Counted from the first letter of the stretch, positions 1 through 8,361 are shown. The stretch: DNA of 19,071 nucleotides from Clostridiales bacterium UBA5446 (GCA_002427465.1 DIRC01000059.1:32762-51832), one strand, 5' to 3'. Translations and numbers: made by a program. The notes: generated from the letters alone by a model not told the origin.

Positions 1-1545
1 ATAGACGTCATGTCCACGGAGACGGCGTGCCTCAGCTCTATCTGGGAAACTGACGCTGCGGTCGCGGAATATTACGCCGCCCACGGCAGGGCGGGGGATT
101 ACCGTTCCATGCGCGTGCGGGAGGGCGCTGTATATGAAGCCATGGTCAGCATCGATCTGGGAAAGATCGAGCCGATGGCGGCGCTTCCGTTTCATCCCTC
201 TAAGGCTTACCCTATACGCGAACTGTGCCGGAATGCCGGCGATATTTTTAGGCAGTGTGAAATTGATGCGGAAAAGACGCTCTCCGGCGGCGCGCCGCTC
301 AGGCTGACGAATAAGCTGCGGGATGGTAAGATCGTCGTGGATCAGGGAATTATCGCCGGCTGCGCAGGCGGCATGTATGACAATATTGCCGAGGCCGCGG
401 CTATCCTGGAGGGGTACGGAACAGGCAGCGGGTTTTTCTCCCTTTCCGTTTATCCCTCCAGTACCCCAGTGAGCCTGGAGCTTGTGAAATCCGGGGTTCA
501 GCAGAGCCTTTTGGAAAGCGGCGCTGCCATAAAGCCCTGCTTTTGCGGTCCGTGCTTCGGCGCGGGCGACGTTCCGGCCAACGGCGCGCTTTCCATTCGC
601 CACACGACCCGAAATTTCCCCAATCGGGAAGGCTCCATACCCGCCGACGGACAGATGGCCGCGGTCATGCTCATGGACGCCAGGTCAATCGCCGCCACCG
701 CGGCAAATGGCGGCGTGCTCACCTCGGCTGCCGGGATAGATTACGATGCCGCGCTGCCGCGCACCGTCGGCTTTGACGGGGGTATTTATGATAAGCGCGT
801 CTATTTCGGGTTTGGTTCGCCGCTGCCCGGGGAGCCTTTGTGCTATGGGCCGAATATTGCGGAATGGCCGGAAGTCCCGGCTTTGCCGGAGAACCTTTTA
901 ATGCGGGTGTGCAGCGTGATAGACGATCCGGTTACCACCACCGACGAGCTGATCCCATCGGGGGAAACCTCCAGCTACCGCTCGAATCCCATGAGGCTGG
1001 CGGAGTTCACGCTTTCCAGGCGCGATCCCATGTATGTGGAAAGAGCCAAGGCGGCGGCGGAGGACGAAAAACGCCGGGCAGCGGGAAATCCGCCCCCGGA
1101 ACTGGTTTCAGCCGTGAAAAAGGCCGGATATCCGGCGTCGATTCTGGAAGATACCGGATTGGGCTCGGTTATCTACGCCACCAAGCCGGGGGACGGCTCC
1201 GCCAGGGAACAGGCGGCGTCCTGCCAGCGGGTGCTGGGGGGCTGCGCCAATATCTGCCGGGACTTTGCCACGAAGCGCTACCGCTCCAACTGCGTCAACT
1301 GGGGAATGCTCCCCTTCATTTTGGATATGGATACGGAGTTTGACAGCGTACCGGGCGATTACATCTTTGTTCCGGGGATACGAAAGGCTGTCCAATCCGG
1401 CGCGGACAGGGTTGAAGGAAAAGTCATCGGCGCAGGTGGCGTAAAGGCCGTTACACTGGGGCTTCCCGGAATGACGGAGGGCGAGCGGGAAATCATCCTG
1501 GACGGATGCCTGATGAACTGGTACAGGAGGAAAAACCATGTATAA
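1..1545 (+). CDS. Aconitase-family hydratase, 5'-truncated by the window edge
   Basis: The reading frame is open from base 1, so the gene starts outside the window; 514 codons of an enzyme that is usually about 750 residues are present. The visible part opens in the catalytic domain (TETACLSSIW). It carries all three expected 4Fe-4S ligands: a cysteine in IIAGCAGGMYDN (codon at 361) and the pair in CFCGPCFGAG (codons at 544 and 553). The PANGALSIRHTTRNF stretch follows, and the C-terminal swivel domain has KRYRSNCVNWGMLPF near base 1280. These motifs fit the YbhJ-like branch of aconitases (family knowledge). Because it overlaps an isocitrate dehydrogenase by 8 bases, the likely reaction is citrate to isocitrate via cis-aconitate in the cytoplasm, feeding 2-oxoglutarate synthesis. 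Substrate specificity is inferred from context; another hydroxy-acid dehydration cannot be excluded. Confidence 0.87.
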   Translation: MDVMSTETACLSSIWETDAAVAEYYAAHGRAGDYRSMRVREGAVYEAMVSIDLGKIEPMAALPFHPSKAYPIRELCRNAGDIFRQCEIDAEKTLSGGAPLRLTNKLRDGKIVVDQGIIAGCAGGMYDNIAEAAAILEGYGTGSGFFSLSVYPSSTPVSLELVKSGVQQSLLESGAAIKPCFCGPCFGAGDVPANGALSIRHTTRNFPNREGSIPADGQMAAVMLMDARSIAATAANGGVLTSAAGIDYDAALPRTVGFDGGIYDKRVYFGFGSPLPGEPLCYGPNIAEWPEVPALPENLLMRVCSVIDDPVTTTDELIPSGETSSYRSNPMRLAEFTLSRRDPMYVERAKAAAEDEKRRAAGNPPPELVSAVKKAGYPASILEDTGLGSVIYATKPGDGSAREQAASCQRVLGGCANICRDFATKRYRSNCVNWGMLPFILDMDTEFDSVPGDYIFVPGIRKAVQSGADRVEGKVIGAGGVKAVTLGLPGMTEGEREIILDGCLMNWYRRKNHV

Positions 1546-2758
1546 GATCAGCATGTCAAACCCCGTGGTGGAGATGGACGGGGACGAAATGACCCGCGTG
1601 ATCTGGCAGATGGTCAAGGATGAGCTTCTGTGCCCCTTCATTGACCTGAAAACCGAGTATTACGACCTTGGCCTTATTAACCGGGACGAGACCGGCGACG
1701 CCGTGACGTTTGCGGCGGCGGAGGCGATAAAAGAGCATCGGGTGGGGGTGAAGTGTGCGACAATCACTCCAAATGCCCAGCGAGTGGAGGAATACGGTCT
1801 GCGCGGACTGCTTCCCAGCCCGAATGCCACTATAAGGGCCGCATTGGACGGCACCGTGTTCCGCAGCCCGATTATGACGCGCTGCATCAGCCCGGCGGTT
1901 AAAAACTGGAAAAAGCCCATCACGATTGCCAGGCACGCCTATGGCGACGTTTATAAGAATACGGAATACCGGGTTCCGGGGCCGGGGAGGGCGGAACTGC
2001 TCTTTACCGGGGAGGACGGCGCGGTATCCCGGCAGAAGCTGTATGATTTCGAAGGCGCCGGCGTGATTCAGGGGATATACAATAAAGACAGCTCAATCGA
2101 GAGCTTTGCCCGGGCCTGCTTCGAATACGCCCTGTCCCAGGGGCAGGATCTCTGGTTTTCCTCCAAGGATACGATCTCCAAGACCTATGACGGGGCGTTC
2201 CGGGATATTTTCGAACGCTTGTTCCAGGCGGAGTATGCGGACAGGTTCGCGGCTGCGGGGATAACCTATTTCTATACGCTGATCGACGACGCCGTGGCGC
2301 GGGTGATCCGTTCCGAGGGCGGGTTTGTCTGGGCCTGCAAGAATTATGACGGGGATGTGATGAGCGACATGGTCAGCACGGCTTTCGGCAGTCTGGCCAT
2401 GATGACCAGCGTGCTGGTCTCGCCGGACGGCTGCTATGAATACGAGGCGGCCCACGGTACCGTTACGCGGCACTGGTACCGGTATCGGCGGGGGGAAAAG
2501 ACCTCGACAAATCCGGTAGCTACCATGTTTGCCTGGACGGGGGCCTTGCGGAAAAGGGGACAGCTGGACGAAAATGCGGCGCTGATCCGGTTTGCGGACA
2601 AGCTGGACCGGGCCTGCCTGGAAACCATTGAGTCCGGGGTGATGACGCAGGATCTGGCCGCCCTGTGCTCCCTGGACGCGACGGAAACACCGGATACCGC
2701 GGGGTTCATAGCCGCCGTGAGAAAAAGGCTGGAAAACGCTCTGGATTCCTCAGTATAA
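1538..2758 (+). CDS. icd: NADP-dependent isocitrate dehydrogenase
   Basis: Oxidatively decarboxylates isocitrate to 2-oxoglutarate with reduction of NADP. The 406-residue length and the motifs match the eukaryote-like homodimeric (type II) NADP-IDH class, not the E. coli Icd class. Visible motifs are GDEMTR (15-20), SPNATIRAALDGTVFRSPI (94-112, with substrate arginines 100 and 109), a further arginine in IARHAYGD, and catalytic lysine 210 in WFSSKDT. The metal-binding aspartates are in LIDD (250) and YDGDVMSD (273, 277), and the NADP-site motif is HGTVTRHW (306-313). The start ATG has AGGAGG at 1525-1530, 7 bases upstream, and lies inside the last codons of the hydratase, so the two genes are translationally coupled. 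With aconitase this gives the oxidative branch to glutamate, as expected for an anaerobe with an incomplete TCA cycle (inference). Confidence 0.95.
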   Translation: MYKISMSNPVVEMDGDEMTRVIWQMVKDELLCPFIDLKTEYYDLGLINRDETGDAVTFAAAEAIKEHRVGVKCATITPNAQRVEEYGLRGLLPSPNATIRAALDGTVFRSPIMTRCISPAVKNWKKPITIARHAYGDVYKNTEYRVPGPGRAELLFTGEDGAVSRQKLYDFEGAGVIQGIYNKDSSIESFARACFEYALSQGQDLWFSSKDTISKTYDGAFRDIFERLFQAEYADRFAAAGITYFYTLIDDAVARVIRSEGGFVWACKNYDGDVMSDMVSTAFGSLAMMTSVLVSPDGCYEYEAAHGTVTRHWYRYRRGEKTSTNPVATMFAWTGALRKRGQLDENAALIRFADKLDRACLETIESGVMTQDLAALCSLDATETPDTAGFIAAVRKRLENALDSSV

Positions 2759-2760
2759 AA

Positions 2761-2792
2761 AAATCTCCCGCCGCATCTGCGGCGGGAGATTT
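2761..2792. terminator. Bidirectional terminator between convergent icd and carB
   Basis: A perfect 14-bp stem (2761-2774 with 2779-2792) closes a 4-base ATCT loop. It is flanked by A-rich sequence on the left and T-rich sequence on the right, so it gives a U-tract in both directions. It fills the short gap between the icd stop and the carB stop and can end both transcripts. Confidence 0.92.
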
Positions 2793-2797
2793 TATTT

Positions 2798-5700
2798 TCA
2801 GGGTTTTGTCCCAAACCCGGTCTTTGCGGGATGCACAATGCGGTTGATGTCAATTAGCTGCGTGACTTCATCCGTCAGCCCGGAGGCCATGATGTCCAGG
2901 ACGGTTCGGGCGGTATCCACAGAGGTTATGCAGGGGATGCCCAGGCGCACCGCGTTGCCGTGGAGCTTAATATAGTCGCCCATGGTATCGTCGTGGAGCG
3001 CTCCGGTGTATACGACCAGGATGAGGCCGGTTTTTTCCATAAGGGGACGCAGCTCCGTGATGCTGCATACGGCGCCGATGTCGAACGCATAAATGCCCAG
3101 GGCTTTCACGGCCGCCGCGGTGTCCGGCGTCGCAAAAATGCGCAGCCCCATGGCGTCCAGCCTGGAGGCCAGTTGGGGAAGGTCGGAGAACTGGCGGTTG
3201 TCCAGACTCAGCAGAACGCCCTTTTTCTCGCGCCCCGGGGACAGGCGGCAGCTGTAGCCCGCGGCTCTCAGGGCCTTGTATATGGCCTCGCTCCGTGTGC
3301 GAGCCACGCCCAGAACCTCCCCGGTGGATTTCATTTCTGGGCCCAGGAGAGAATTGGCGTCGGGCAGCTTTTCAAAGGAGAACACCGGAGCCTTTACGCC
3401 GAAGTAAGGCACGGTGGGGCAAAGCCCCGGCTTATAGCCCATTTCCCGAAGGGATACGCCCATCATAACCCTTGTGGCGATATCCGCCATAGGCACCCCC
3501 GTTATCTTGCTGAGATACGGAACTGTGCGGGAAGCCCGGGGGTTGACCTCAATAACATACAGCTCGTTTTGATAAACCAGGTACTGGATATTGACCAGGC
3601 CCTTTGTCCCCAGCGCCAGAGCAAGCTTCTCGGAGCGATCCGCTACCGTGGCCAGGATTTCCTCGGAGAGGCCCGAGGGTGGGTAGACGGCGATGGAATC
3701 CCCGGAATGGATGCCGGCCCTTTCAATATGCTCCATAATGCCCGGAATGAGCACGTCGCGGCCGTCGGAAATCACGTCCGCCTCCAGCTCCGTGCCGGGC
3801 ATGTATTTGTCGATGAGAACGGCGTTGTCCGCGTCCCCGGAGAGAATGACAGAGGCATACCGCCTGACATCCCAGCTGTCATAGGCGATGACCATGTTCT
3901 GCCCGCCGATGACGTAGGAGGGGCGGACCAGGACGGGGTATCCGATATCCGCCGCGGCCTTTTCCGCGTCGCTCGCGCTGTGGACGGCAAGTCCCCGCGG
4001 GCGGCTGACGCCGAGGCTTTCCAGCAGGTTATCGAATTTTCCCCGGTCCTCGGCCAGGTCGATGCCCTCGGCGGAGGTTCCCAGGATCGTAATTCCTTGG
4101 CTGACCAGATATTCCGCCAGAGAAATGGCCGTCTGGCCGCCGAAGGCGACCACTACCCCCACGGGCTTTTCCACCGCGATCACGCCCATAACGTCTTCGG
4201 GGCAGAGGGGCTCGAAATACAGTCTGTCCGCAGTATCGTAGTCCGTGGAGACCGTCTCGGGATTGTTGTTGATAATGACTACGGTATAGCCCATTTCCTT
4301 TAGGGTCCGGACGCAGTGCACCGAACTGTAGTCGAATTCAATGCCCTGGCCGATGCGTATGGGGCCGGAGCCCAGGACCACGATTGCCTCGCCGGCGGGT
4401 TTCCGGTGTGTCCGGGCGTCGCAGTGGCCGCCGTAGACCGAGTAGAAGTACGGGGTTTTCGCGACGAATTCCCCGGCACAGGTATCCACCATCTTGTAGC
4501 AGAGGGGCTGGCGGGGGGGGATGCGCCCGCCGGGGGAAAGCCGCAGAAGGGCGGCGTCGGGATATCCCAGAACTTTGCCCCGGAGATACGTGTCGTCGGT
4601 CAGCCCGCTCCGAGCCAGCTCAGCCTCAAAATCCGCCAGGTTTTTGATTTTTTCGATGAACCAGCGGTCGATCCGGGTGACGGCGCTGACCTCAACCGTG
4701 GACCAGCCGTTTTTCAGGGCTTCGAAGATGGTGAAAAGCCGCAGGTCGTCTTTCGTGCGGAGCCGTTCGCGGAGGGGACGCCGATCGGTAGGGCGGCGGT
4801 TTAAGGTGTCCTGCTTGATTTCCGCGCCGCGCACTGCCTTCATCAGGGCTGCTTCGAAGGTCAGGCCGATGGCCATGACCTCACCGGTGGCTTTCATCTG
4901 GGGGCCCAGCTCACGGGAGGAGCCGTAAAATTTATCGAACGGCCATTTGGGGAATTTCACGACCACATAGTCGATGGTCGGCTCAAAGCAGGCGAAGGTT
5001 TCCCCGGTGATGTCGTTTCTGATTTCGTCAAGAGTATAGCCCAGGGCGATTTTCACGGCGACCTTGGCGATGGGATAACCGGTGGCCTTGGAGGCCAGAG
5101 CCGAGGAACGGGAGACCCTGGGGTTGACCTCGATAACCGCGTATTCGAAACTGTCGGGATTGAGGGCAAACTGGCAGTTGCAGCCGCCCTCTATACCCAG
5201 CTCCTCTATAATGGCGAGGGCCGCGCAGCGGAGCATTTGGAACTCCCTGTCGGCAAGGGTGAGCGCGGGCGCCACCACGATGGAATCGCCGGTGTGGATG
5301 CCCACGGGGTCCATATTTTCCATACTGCATATGGTGATGACGTTGCCGGCGCCGTCACGCATAACCTCAAATTCGATTTCCTTCCAGCCGAAGATGTATT
5401 TTTCGATGAGCACCTGACTGATTGGCGAGGCGTCGAGGCCGTTGGCCGCCACCAGGCGCAGAGCGTCCTCATTCTGCGCGATGCCGCCGCCGGCGCCACC
5501 CAGGGTGAAGGCGGGGCGCACGATCACGGGATAGCCTACCCTGCGCGCCGTGCGAATGGCGGTTTCCAGATCCCTTGCCGTGCCGGAGGGAATGGTGGGC
5601 TGGCCGATTTTGGCCATGGCGTCCTTAAAAAGCTGCCGATCCTCGGACTTATCGATGGCCTCGGCTGTGGTTCCGATCAGCCGGACGCCGTGCTCCGCCA

Positions 5701-6022
5701 GAAAGCCCTCCTTGGATAACTGCATGGCAAGGGTGAGGCCCGTCTGCCCGCCGATCCCGGCCAGCAGGCTGTCCGGCTTCTCTTTTTCAATGATTCGCTT
5801 AACGGTCTCCAGGTTAAGAGGCTCAAGGTATACGGCGTCGGCCATGTCCCCGTCGGTCATGATCGTCGCCGGGTTGGAGTTGACGAGCACCGTGGCGACG
5901 CCTTCCGCGCGCAGAAGCCGGCAGGCCTGTGTGCCGGCGTAATCGAATTCGGCCGCCTGGCCGATGACAATCGGGCCGGAGCCGATGACCAGCACTTTTT
6001 TTATCGACTCGTTTCTAGGCAT
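2798..6022 (-). CDS. carB: Carbamoyl-phosphate synthetase large subunit
   Basis: Makes carbamoyl phosphate from bicarbonate, ammonia and two ATP for pyrimidine and arginine synthesis. The 1074 residues match the family length (E. coli 1073). Two homologous halves are visible, each opening with a GSGPI.IGQ..EFDY motif. The N-terminal half has GWKEIEFEV, GIHTGDS and VIEVNPRVSRSSAL; the C-terminal half has GIHSGDS and YVIEVNPRASRTVP. A final MGS-like regulatory domain starts near GVLLSLDNRQFSD. The ATP-grasp residues I could check are all intact. The start is placed at 6022, not the longer ATG at 6058, because MPRNESIKKVLVIGSGPI is the family N-terminus and a GGGAGG site (6031-6036) lies 8 bases upstream. 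It overlaps carA by 8 bases. It is probably the catalytic partner of a CarA that cannot supply ammonia from glutamine. Confidence 0.96.
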   Translation of the reverse strand: MPRNESIKKVLVIGSGPIVIGQAAEFDYAGTQACRLLRAEGVATVLVNSNPATIMTDGDMADAVYLEPLNLETVKRIIEKEKPDSLLAGIGGQTGLTLAMQLSKEGFLAEHGVRLIGTTAEAIDKSEDRQLFKDAMAKIGQPTIPSGTARDLETAIRTARRVGYPVIVRPAFTLGGAGGGIAQNEDALRLVAANGLDASPISQVLIEKYIFGWKEIEFEVMRDGAGNVITICSMENMDPVGIHTGDSIVVAPALTLADREFQMLRCAALAIIEELGIEGGCNCQFALNPDSFEYAVIEVNPRVSRSSALASKATGYPIAKVAVKIALGYTLDEIRNDITGETFACFEPTIDYVVVKFPKWPFDKFYGSSRELGPQMKATGEVMAIGLTFEAALMKAVRGAEIKQDTLNRRPTDRRPLRERLRTKDDLRLFTIFEALKNGWSTVEVSAVTRIDRWFIEKIKNLADFEAELARSGLTDDTYLRGKVLGYPDAALLRLSPGGRIPPRQPLCYKMVDTCAGEFVAKTPYFYSVYGGHCDARTHRKPAGEAIVVLGSGPIRIGQGIEFDYSSVHCVRTLKEMGYTVVIINNNPETVSTDYDTADRLYFEPLCPEDVMGVIAVEKPVGVVVAFGGQTAISLAEYLVSQGITILGTSAEGIDLAEDRGKFDNLLESLGVSRPRGLAVHSASDAEKAAADIGYPVLVRPSYVIGGQNMVIAYDSWDVRRYASVILSGDADNAVLIDKYMPGTELEADVISDGRDVLIPGIMEHIERAGIHSGDSIAVYPPSGLSEEILATVADRSEKLALALGTKGLVNIQYLVYQNELYVIEVNPRASRTVPYLSKITGVPMADIATRVMMGVSLREMGYKPGLCPTVPYFGVKAPVFSFEKLPDANSLLGPEMKSTGEVLGVARTRSEAIYKALRAAGYSCRLSPGREKKGVLLSLDNRQFSDLPQLASRLDAMGLRIFATPDTAAAVKALGIYAFDIGAVCSITELRPLMEKTGLILVVYTGALHDDTMGDYIKLHGNAVRLGIPCITSVDTARTVLDIMASGLTDEVTQLIDINRIVHPAKTGFGTKP

Positions 6023-7094
6023 GTCCGCGCCCTCCCATCTGTGAGATGAACCGATCAAACGGCCCCTCGCAGTCCGGCGGACCGCCGCGGCCTTCCGGAC
6101 AGAATTGCAGTGAAAAGGCGCTGTGAGAGGGATAGTCCACGCCCTCGCATGTGCCGTCGTTCACATTGACGTATCTGAGGCGGGCCTCCGGGGGGAGGCT
6201 TTTGCCATCGACCACGTAGCCGTGATTCTGGCTGGTGACGAGCACTCTGCCGGTTTCCAGATCCTTCACCGGCTGGTTCGCGCCCCGGTGGCCGAACTTC
6301 ATTTTTACCGTGCCGCCGCCGACGGCCCGGGCCATCATCTGGTGCCCGAGACCGATGCCGAACATGGGCAGGCGGCCCATCAGCTCCTTGATCTGCTCAA
6401 TGCAGCGCGGGTTGTCCGCCGGGTCTCCCGGGCCGTCCGAGAGCATAACGCCGTGGTGTCCGGCGGCAAGAATGACAGAAGCAGGCGTATCGTAAGGATA
6501 GCGGGTTACACGGCAGCCCCGGCTGAGGAGACTGTCGGTAAGGCTTTTCTTTGCGCCGTAATCCATCAGCGCCACGGAGAAGGTTTCCCTGCCGTCCGGT
6601 TCCGAGCGGGAAACGGATTTGGGGCTGACGCTTTCGACGGCACTCGCGACGCGGTATGCCTTCAGCTCCGGAGGGACGCCACCTTCAGGCGCACTGGACG
6701 TGATCATGGCGTTCATGACCCCCTGATCGCGTATAAGCTGTGTCAGAAAGCGCGTGTCTATCCCGGCTATACCCGGCACGCCGCAGCGCTTGAGGAACCG
6801 GTCCGCGGATTCGTCCGAGCGGAAGTTCGATGGGATTTCACACACCTCCCGGACAATGACGCCCCGGGCATGAATCCCGCCGCTTTCCATGTCCGCGTGG
6901 GAGATTCCATAGTTCCCGAGCATGGGAAAGGTAAAGATGATGATCTGTCCATGGTAGCTTGGATCGGAAAGGCTTTCGGTGCAGCCGGTCATGCCGGTTG
7001 TAAAAACCGCCTCGCCAATGCGGGTTTCGCAGGCGCCGAAGCCAAGCCCTTCAAAGACCATGCCGTTTTCAAGCAGCAGGTATGCTTTTTTCAT
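6015..7094 (-). CDS. carA: CPS small subunit with a glutaminase site lacking Cys and His
   Basis: By sequence this is CarA. It has the N-terminal CPSase_sm domain (TGMTG, DPSYHGQI, IDTR) and a class I amidotransferase domain (LSDGPGDP, GHQMMA, TVKMKFGH, QNHGYVVD). In the family the glutaminase uses a Cys in GICLGHQ and a His-x-Glu in QxHPE. Here the first reads GIGLGHQ, with Gly248 (GGT, + strand 6351-6353), and the second reads QFCPEG, with Cys332 (TGT, 6099-6101); Glu334 remains. The second change needs two substitutions, so a single read error does not explain both. The rest of the 359-residue chain is well preserved, which argues against a decayed gene. I infer a structural partner for CarB that uses free ammonia, as in animal CPS1 where the Cys is Ser. 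The ATG at 7094 is chosen over a TTG six bases upstream because GAGGG (7101-7105) sits 6 bases before it. First gene of carAB. Confidence 0.93.
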   Translation of the reverse strand: MKKAYLLLENGMVFEGLGFGACETRIGEAVFTTGMTGCTESLSDPSYHGQIIIFTFPMLGNYGISHADMESGGIHARGVIVREVCEIPSNFRSDESADRFLKRCGVPGIAGIDTRFLTQLIRDQGVMNAMITSSAPEGGVPPELKAYRVASAVESVSPKSVSRSEPDGRETFSVALMDYGAKKSLTDSLLSRGCRVTRYPYDTPASVILAAGHHGVMLSDGPGDPADNPRCIEQIKELMGRLPMFGIGLGHQMMARAVGGGTVKMKFGHRGANQPVKDLETGRVLVTSQNHGYVVDGKSLPPEARLRYVNVNDGTCEGVDYPSHSAFSLQFCPEGRGGPPDCEGPFDRFISQMGGRGHA

Positions 7095-7197
7095 TAACAA
7101 CCCTCAATTTGCAATGTATCGTAACCGGGTTCCCCGGTCCGGAGCCGAATAACATCCTGGGCGCTGGATACCGTACGCTTTAGTTACCAATGGCCAT

Positions 7198-7226
7198 AGT
7201 ATATAATGCTTTTCCCGCGGCTGCAA
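7198..7226 (-). promoter_or_regulatory. Proximal carAB promoter
   Basis: On the minus strand TTGCAG (7221-7226), a 17-base spacer and TATACT (7198-7203) form a good sigma-A promoter pointing to carA. The start would be near 7191, leaving a leader of about 97 nt. That leader contains a 6-bp hairpin with a 3-base loop (7124-7138). No PyrR-binding consensus or terminator U-tract was seen in it. Confidence 0.6.
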
Positions 7227-7322
7227 CAATTTCCGCATCGGGCGCTTTGCAAACGGGGGCGCGGAGCCGCCGTTCATATCGAAGCGGCGCAGCCTGATTT
7301 CTGAATCTTTTACAGTATGCGC

Positions 7323-7360
7323 AAAAAAGCAAGGGAGTTCGCATGCGGAACACCCTTGCT
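7323..7360 (-). terminator. Terminator or attenuator hairpin in the carAB leader
   Basis: Read on the minus strand, an 8-bp stem plus a 4-bp inner stem separated by an A-A mismatch (7353-7360 with 7328-7335; 7348-7351 with 7337-7340) is followed directly by six U (7323-7328). It starts only about 8 nt after the predicted start of the consensus promoter at 7375-7403. It can therefore end both busR read-through and carAB transcripts from that promoter. It could simply be the busR terminator, which ends 125 bases upstream, or a conditional attenuator of carAB. Confidence 0.8.
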
Positions 7361-7374
7361 CTCATGATAGGCAA

Positions 7375-7403
7375 ATTATAGATTTTTTTGTGGGGGATGT
7401 CAA
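7375..7403 (-). promoter_or_regulatory. Distal, full-consensus carAB promoter
   Basis: TTGACA (7398-7403), a 17-base spacer and TATAAT (7375-7380) on the minus strand form a perfect sigma-A promoter. The predicted start is near 7368. A leader ORF begins at ATG 7363-7365, practically at the transcript end, and reads MRARVFRMRTPLLF, with four arginines in its first nine codons. Those codons lie inside the terminator hairpin. The ORF runs to a stop near 7180 and has no ribosome site, so its translation is uncertain. 7404-7484, between this promoter and the busR stop, shows no other feature. Confidence 0.8.
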
Positions 7404-7484
7404 GATGCGGAGAAAAATTTGCGCAACTTGACCGTAATGGCCTTTGAAGCTGCGGCTATTCTGCCAAAAATATGTAGGGTGTCC

Positions 7485-8117
7485 CTATTGCGGGGCCTCA
7501 GGCTCCAGAACCTGATTCACCCTGTCGGATACCTCAAAATCCCCTGAGACGATAATCACGTCATTGGGCATGAAAACTGCGTAAGGGCCGGGAGAGGGGA
7601 TGATTTTACCGTTGCGCCTCAGGGCGACGATGGTGGCTCCGGTATTCTGCCAGAACATCGAATCCGCGATGGTTTTCCCCAGGATCGGGGAATTCGCGGG
7701 AATTTCGAACTCGAAGCTTCGAAGGGGATCGCTGGTAAAAAACCGCTCGGACATATCCGTGATTCTCTCGGTAAGTTCCATAATGCGCACATTGAGCTTG
7801 TCCCGCTCAGCCACAAGAGCCTTCATCTGCTTTTTCAGCGTCCGCAGATCCAGATGGTTATCGAACTGTTTGATATATTTGGCGGCGTTGGCTTTCGACA
7901 GCACGATAGCCCCGCTGTTCTGACGGACGTCGAGGATCTCCATATCGGAAAGCAGGCGAAAAGCGCGGCGCACAGTTTCCGGCGACACACCGTATTCAAT
8001 AGAGGTGAGGGAGCGTCCGGAGATTCTTTGGCCTTCGCTGAACTCACCTCGGGCGATTTTGGTTGCAATGTCAAGGGCAATTCTGGAATAGACGGGAGGG
8101 GTCTCGCTGATTCTCAT
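7485..8117 (-). CDS. busR: BusR-like regulator: GntR winged helix plus RCK_C domain
   Basis: The 210 residues have an N-terminal GntR-type winged helix-turn-helix (about 7-74, with GVSPETVRRAFRLLSD as recognition region), a helical coiled-coil linker (about 88-126, LRTLKKQMKALVAERDKL) and a C-terminal TrkA_C/RCK_C domain (about 132-205). This order is that of BusR, the c-di-AMP-responsive repressor of osmolyte uptake in lactic acid bacteria and streptococci (family knowledge). RCK_C domains of this type bind c-di-AMP in several potassium proteins; binding here is an inference. No potassium or betaine transporter is in the window, so its target is elsewhere or is its own promoter. AAGAGG at 8125-8130, 7 bases before the ATG, supports the start. 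The gene symbol is by architecture only. Confidence 0.8.
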   Translation of the reverse strand: MRISETPPVYSRIALDIATKIARGEFSEGQRISGRSLTSIEYGVSPETVRRAFRLLSDMEILDVRQNSGAIVLSKANAAKYIKQFDNHLDLRTLKKQMKALVAERDKLNVRIMELTERITDMSERFFTSDPLRSFEFEIPANSPILGKTIADSMFWQNTGATIVALRRNGKIIPSPGPYAVFMPNDVIIVSGDFEVSDRVNQVLEPEAPQ

Positions 8118-8264
8118 ATGGGTACCTCTTTTTCTATAATGAACTTTCGTAAAGCTCAGGTCTTATGGTTTTGGATAAGGGTGACAAATGCGTCCGCCTG
8201 ACGCCGCGGATAGTGACGCCGGAAATTCGATTTCCCGATTCCATATCGGGACGCCCGTATCCTT

Positions 8265-8293
8265 ATTATATCAGGTTTTATCGGAACAAACAA
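8265..8293 (-). promoter_or_regulatory. Extended -10 promoter for the busR-like gene
   Basis: TTGTTT (8288-8293), 17 bases, then TATAAT (8265-8270) preceded by TG one base before (TGATATAAT) on the minus strand. The start near 8258 gives a leader of about 140 nt. An inverted repeat CCCGAT/ATCGGG (8234-8250) falls just after the start site and could be an operator. The rest of 8118-8361 shows no gene. Confidence 0.55.
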
Positions 8294-8361
8294 CAAATCC
8301 GGCCGTACGCCGAATTAACCGATGGATTCCTCTTTTTATCATCGTTCAGAGCAAAAAGAAC

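Noticed and set aside
2960..4303. Long plus-strand open frame (447 codons) and others antisense to carB
   Set aside because: They lie entirely within carB, which is certain by motif and length, and their translations are rich in His, Gly and Arg without any family motif. Antisense frames of GC-rich genes are often open.
6123..7097. 324-codon plus-strand frame antisense to carA
   Set aside because: It mirrors carA in a GC-rich gene, has no ribosome site and its translation has no recognisable domain.
7095..7190. PyrR-type attenuator upstream of carA
   Set aside because: The only hairpin there (7124-7138) is short, has no U-tract and lacks the PyrR loop consensus.
7323..7370. Possible T-box riboswitch upstream of carA (AGGGTG near a terminator)
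   Set aside because: The consensus TGG bulge is absent, the transcript starts only about 8 nt before the hairpin, and there is no room for a specifier stem.
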